Shown: piece after piece, positions 8,211 through 11,584 of the stretch | Layout of the letters: every line of letters begins with the position of its first letter | Numbering within the stretch: the stretch's first letter is position 1 | Assembly: GCA_000750105.3 (NCBI GenBank) | Contig: JPHH03000154.1 | Location: 1 to 11,584, forward strand | Direction: 5' to 3' | DNA length: 11,584 nt | From: Tolypocladium sp. Sup5 PDA-1 | Taxonomy: Eukaryota; Ascomycota; Sordariomycetes; Hypocreales; Ophiocordycipitaceae | Made by a program: the position numbers and the translations under genes | The notes under the pieces: generated by a model | What the model saw: the letters and a program-made list of their open reading frames with translations, nothing else | What the model was told of the DNA's origin: nothing | The model's database searches: none

Positions 8211-9300
8211 ACGCCCTATAGTTAGGACCTTTACTAATAAGGATATTACCGAGTTCCTTCGTAAGTTCGAGAGAGAGATATTAGCCTACTATATCGGGGA
8301 TAACGAAAAGGTCGCCTAGCTTAAGGGCTACGTCTCTCTAGAAGAAGTAGCTTATATAAAGGTCCTCGTTAATAGTCTTAGCTAAGAAGAAGCTAAAGAT
8401 ACCTTAGTAAAGGAATACTATACCTAAGATATAGACTAATGCGAGACTACCTAGACTTAGCTTACTTATTATAATACTAAACGTCCCGGAATTATAGAAG
8501 AGGTAAAGGACTAGCTTAAGTAATATGCCTACCTCTAGCGTAAGGTTAAGCTAGTTAACTAGAAGAAGAGCGATTCGTAGTCTCGAGATATATACTATAC
8601 TATGCCTAAGGAGCTTAATATTACTATTATAGAAAAGCACGGTTATACCTTAGACTAGATAATTACGATAGGGTACGCTTAGCTTATAGATTATATTTAG
8701 AGCTACCTTAAGCCTCGCCTAGATATAGAACGCATAGATATAACTACTCTCGTGCCTATAAACCTAGGAAGTATAATTTATAAGGAACGCTATAATACCT
8801 TTATACCCTCTAAATTAAAGATAACTTTCGGGCAAGGATATATAAAGCCTATAGTAATAATAGGGATAAGACTATCGGATCTATAGACTTAGGTTAAAGA
8901 CCTAACCTCCTAGCTTATAGATATAAAAATAAACCTTACTAAGGAGTTTATAAAAGCTATAGATAAGATAAGGAACCTACTTATATAAGATAGTCGTCGA
9001 GTAAAGGAGGATTACGCGAGTAATAGCGCCCGAGCCCTAAATAAAGGCTAGATTACTAATTCTTATATCTAATTCTAGGAATTATTTAATTATAACTAAC
9101 GGGATAAGCCTTACGTTAACGTAGTCTCTAGTAATTACTAGAAGAGGGAACGGCGTTATTAGTATTATACTAGCCCTAATAGCTACCTTCCTCTTACCTA
9201 CCCTAAATATAGGCATGATTCTAGTATTAGGCTATATATTTTTAATATAGAGATAATAGTTATAAGTATTAGCTATATAGATAGGGTAAATATAATCGTT
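8211..9300 (+). pseudogene. Gag-like domain and possible zinc knuckle, element 2
   Basis: In frame 1 the segment 8230-8620 reads EFLRKFEREILAYYIGDNEKVA, LKGYVSLEEVAYIKVL, DTLVKEYYT, YYNTKRPGIIEEVKD and MPKELNITIIEKHGYTLD. The layout of an alpha-helical core with a Glu-rich start and a Trp (now TAG) before LKGYV resembles fungal retrotransposon capsid domains. The assignment is by overall pattern and by position upstream of a retropepsin. At 9157-9201 the codons ERRY*YYTSPNSYLPLTYP suggest a Cys/His knuckle with every ligand turned to Tyr, but the spacing would be CX2CX5HX4C, one longer than the standard knuckle, so this part is tentative. No frameshift is seen. The role would have been particle assembly. 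Confidence 0.7.
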
Positions 9301-10320
9301 CTAGTACTAGTTTAGTAGTTTATCGCTTATAGTACGTATATTCGACGATTAGTAATCTACTAGATCGAGGCCTACCTAGAGTACTTTACCTCTCCCCTTA
9401 TCTTATAGGCTAAGTAGCTACCCTTAAGTTAGTAGCTAGACTAAGAGCCGACCTTTAAAGAAAAAGAGATCCTCGATAAGTTTATAATAGGCTATTTAAG
9501 GGCTATATAGAGCCCTAAACTACTCGAAACCGCTAATATTACCTCTTAGCCTAAGCGGGATATAAGGGCGAGTAAGACCTCTATAATTATCTTTAAGAGG
9601 GACCTAGAATCGGTCTAAGATAAGGGGGAAGCTATCTATACCGCTATTATTAGCGTAGATACTATAGAGCATAATCGAAAGAGATAAAGATAGGAGGGCG
9701 AAGAAGCTCGTGAATAGATAGTACTACTAGCCTATATAGTCCTAACCCTAAACCCGCCGTTTATCCCTAACTTAGAAGTACCGCGAGGGACCGAAAAGAT
9801 AGATAGTATTAATAAGATAGGGAGGGTGCCTATATACTTTAAACCTCGCTTTAACCTAGAGTTAAAGTATAAACGCTTCCTCGAGAGTATTATATAAGAA
9901 GTTATATATAAGAAGGTCCCGATACTACTTAATAACCTAGTTAAGTATATACTATAACTTAGATAGATAATCGGAGACTCTTATATTAATAGGGCTAAAG
10001 GGGTAGAAGAAGTTTAGCGAGAAACTAAGGAAAAGGGTAAGATAAAGCCTAGTAAGATTACTACTATAGCCTTTATCCCTTAAAACGCTAACTATATAGG
10101 GTCCTTGCTAAACGAGTTAAGGGAGAGGCTTAATATCTCTATCTATAACGCTATAATAGCCTATATAAAGAGGCAACTATTTAATATTAACCTAAGCTCT
10201 ATAAGAGACGAAGAAGAAACCTATTTTTATAAACCTATAGAGATAGTATATTTAATCTATAGTGCTAAACTTTTAGGGATAGCCGAATATATCTATAAAA
10301 GCTAAGAGGCTACGGGGCCT
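9301..10320 (+). pseudogene. Gag-protease spacer of the element 2 polyprotein
   Basis: Frame 1 continues without a shift. Readable runs are IEAYLEYFTSPLIL (about 9364), FKEKEILDKFIIGYLRAI (about 9451), ASKTSIIIFKRDLESV (about 9571), LTLNPPFIPNLEVPRGTEKI (about 9745) and FKPRFNLELKYKRFLESII (about 9838). From 10084 to 10305 there is a stretch free of stops, including LNELRERLNISIYNAIIAYI. That open stretch is a remnant of the polyprotein, not a separate gene: it is in phase with the sequence on both sides. I recognise no catalytic motif here. It may be a matrix-like or linker region. Confidence 0.6.
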
Positions 10321-10800
10321 AAGGTAAATATAATCCTAGTACCTCCGGTAATTACGGTTATATTATAAGGACGCTCGTTAAAGTATATATAGGACTTGCC
10401 GAGGATATAAGTTAGGTTAGGATTATCCTTAGCGCTACCGCTAAGCGCACTAGTTAACTCTAGCTCTAAGGGAAACTTAATTAGTAAGAGATATACGGAA
10501 GTATATAGTCTTAAGATTACGCCGATTACCGCGTCTATAAGGTTATACTCTAGCGACCCTATTAAGATATATAGAGAAGTAACGACGAACCTATATATAG
10601 GTAGCGCCTAGATACCTATCTACCTTTATATCTTACTTAATAGCATGCTAATGCCTCTAATCTTAGGAATATTATTTATCCGCGTAACCTAACTAACGTT
10701 CGATTACTTGCCGAGGAACGGGGATATATATATTCGTTATTAGATAGGGATAATCTAGATTATTACTCTAGCGGCAGGACCTATTAGGTAGTAATATAAT
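10321..10800 (+). pseudogene. Retropepsin-like protease domain, element 2, catalytic Asp lost
   Basis: Frame 1 reads LPLSALVNSSSKGNLISKRYTEVYSL at about 10435-10512, where retropepsins have Ala-Leu-Val-Asp-(Ser/Thr)-Gly. The catalytic triad is now Asn-Ser-Ser (10456-10464): GAC-to-AAC and GGC-to-AGC, each G following a T as RIP predicts. The second hallmark, MPLILGILFIRVT at about 10651-10690, is the hydrophobic Leu-Gly segment before the C-terminal helix, followed by LTFDYLPRNGD. Spacing between the motifs (roughly 65 codons) fits a retropepsin. The domain would have processed the polyprotein; this copy is dead. Confidence 0.82.
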
Positions 10801-11584
10801 AACGAGCTCTTACGAGAAAACCCTAGTAAAGCTAATATAGTCGAATTCCTAAAAGGAGGAAGGAAGCCTATAGTAATAGAACTACTAGTCTTAGATATAG
10901 CTAGTTAAGAGATCCTCGTAAGGGATATCCCGCTCGAAAGGGACGACTAGATTATATTATTAGTTAGGCATAAAGCCGCGCGAGATATCTCGAGCTTACT
11001 AATTAAAAGCGCTATCTAGTAATATTAGGCAACCCTAAAGGAAAAGAGAGACGAGCTAATTAGTTTATAATAATCTATTAGGAGAGACTAGGTTAGAAAG
11101 ACTATAATAGATAGTCCTATAGTTAATATACTCTTTAAAAGGAAAGGAGTTAAAGTTTATCCTAAAGATAACGTCCCTTCCGATAGCTCCGTTCCTAAGG
11201 GAGACCCCTATTAGAAGATAAAGAAGTAAGAATCTATAAAAGCCCGCCTTAATACCGAAGGACTATTTATAGAATACCTAGTTAGTAAATTCTTAGCTAT
11301 AAAAAAGGGAATACGACTATATAGAGAGCGGATTACTAATATTATAGGCTAAGTCGATAGGTTCTTCTAACCGAAAGAGAAGGAAATCCTACTCGAATTC
11401 TTATTTAACTAAGAGGCTGCCCTTGCCTAGGACTTCGTAGAATACGGAAAGGTCGATCTAGCTATAGCCCCTCTATAAGTTATTAAGACCATGGACTATA
11501 AGGTATAGTAGGTAGGGAATATCCTTATCCCTCGGGGCTTAGAGGCGAAAGTTATCGAGCTTCTAAAGTCTTATCTTAATAAAG
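10801..11584 (+). pseudogene. Protease-RT linker and N-terminal reverse transcriptase, partial
   Basis: Frame 1 continues with a linker (ENPSKANIVEFLKGGRKPIVIELL, VRDIPLERDD, VRHKAARDISSLL) to about 11390. The segment ALA*DFVEYGKVDLAIAPL at about 11416-11475, then VIKTMDYKV and IPRGLEAKVIELLKSYL, resembles what precedes the RT palm in a fungal gypsy lineage: an Asp-Phe/Tyr-Gly-Lys-Val motif, Ala-Pro-Pro-Gln, Trp-Gln and a helix ending before the Pro-Tyr-Arg-Asn-Pro block. Trp and Gln positions are TAG/TAA. The catalytic RT blocks lie beyond the window, so the call rests on this lead-in and on domain order. Confidence 0.68.

Larger units (their letters stand above)
7060..11584 (+). mobile_element. 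Second Ty3/gypsy-type element, 3'-truncated by the window
   Basis: A single plus-strand frame (frame 1) can be followed from about 7060 to the end of the window with no frameshift that I can detect, broken only by TAA/TAG. Its order is N-terminal Tyr-rich repeats, gag-like domain, possible zinc knuckle, spacer, retropepsin and the start of reverse transcriptase, which matches the long Gag-Pol polyprotein of a fungal Ty3/gypsy lineage distinct from element 1. It has no sequence match to element 1 that I can see. RIP-type changes are near saturation. RNase H, integrase and the 3' LTR would lie beyond the window. The left boundary is approximate. Confidence 0.85.

Noticed and set aside
10105..10305. 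Plus-strand 66-codon open frame as a stand-alone small gene
   Set aside because: It is in phase with the element 2 polyprotein on both sides, starts at a TTG, and has no ribosome or promoter context; it is a stop-free remnant.
2163..11584. A genetic code with UAA/UAG read as Gln (ciliate-like)
   Set aside because: Stops also sit at conserved Trp positions (chromodomain, RNase H, RT lead-in), frameshifts are present, and catalytic and zinc-binding residues are changed by the same TpG/CpA-to-TpA transitions. RIP explains all of this; a reassigned code does not.
1..11584. tRNA, rRNA or intact host genes
   Set aside because: No cloverleaf with conserved T-loop, no rRNA motif, and no long intact reading frame with recognisable host protein motifs was seen on either strand.

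Overview
The window is fungal, most probably from a filamentous ascomycete (Pezizomycotina). It consists almost entirely of dead LTR-retrotransposon sequence altered by a repeat-induced point mutation (RIP)-like process. Over most of its length CpA and its complement TpG are nearly absent, TpA is in great excess, and CpG, CpC and CpT remain common. The recognisable reading frames are full of TAA and TAG codons where Gln (CAA/CAG) or Trp (TGG) is expected, and they carry Cys-to-Tyr, His-to-Tyr, Asp-to-Asn and Glu-to-Lys changes at conserved sites. No intact host gene, tRNA, rRNA or CRISPR array is visible.

Region 1 (about 1-6600, + strand) is a Ty3/gypsy chromovirus whose 5' end lies outside the window. 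In order it holds the gag domain, a zinc knuckle, a long spacer with repeated CX4CX2H motifs, a retropepsin, reverse transcriptase (YLDD still readable), RNase H, integrase (zinc-binding N-terminus and DDE core), a GPF/Y-like module and a C-terminal chromodomain. Several frameshifts interrupt it. One is explained exactly by a perfect 62-bp tandem duplication at 4356-4479. A convergent, equally degraded coiled-coil reading frame lies on the minus strand at about 5785-6609, overlapping or abutting the 3' end of pol.

Region 2 (about 6610-7060) is AT-rich with no recognisable gene. It should hold the element boundaries, but I cannot delimit an LTR.

Region 3 (about 7060-11584, + strand) is a second, unrelated Ty3/gypsy polyprotein. 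It stays in one frame (frame 1) for more than 4 kb, broken only by RIP-type stops. It starts with a Tyr-rich 8-residue repeat (24-bp units). A gag-like domain, a possible zinc knuckle, a spacer and a retropepsin whose catalytic Asp has become Asn follow. It runs off the window in what looks like the N-terminal part of reverse transcriptase.

Together these look like neighbouring retroelements in an AT-rich heterochromatic block, inactivated by RIP. I see no functional system. The main points of interest are the sequence context of the surviving CpA sites, a less-mutated internal block in element 1, the repeated Cys/His module, and the antisense gene.
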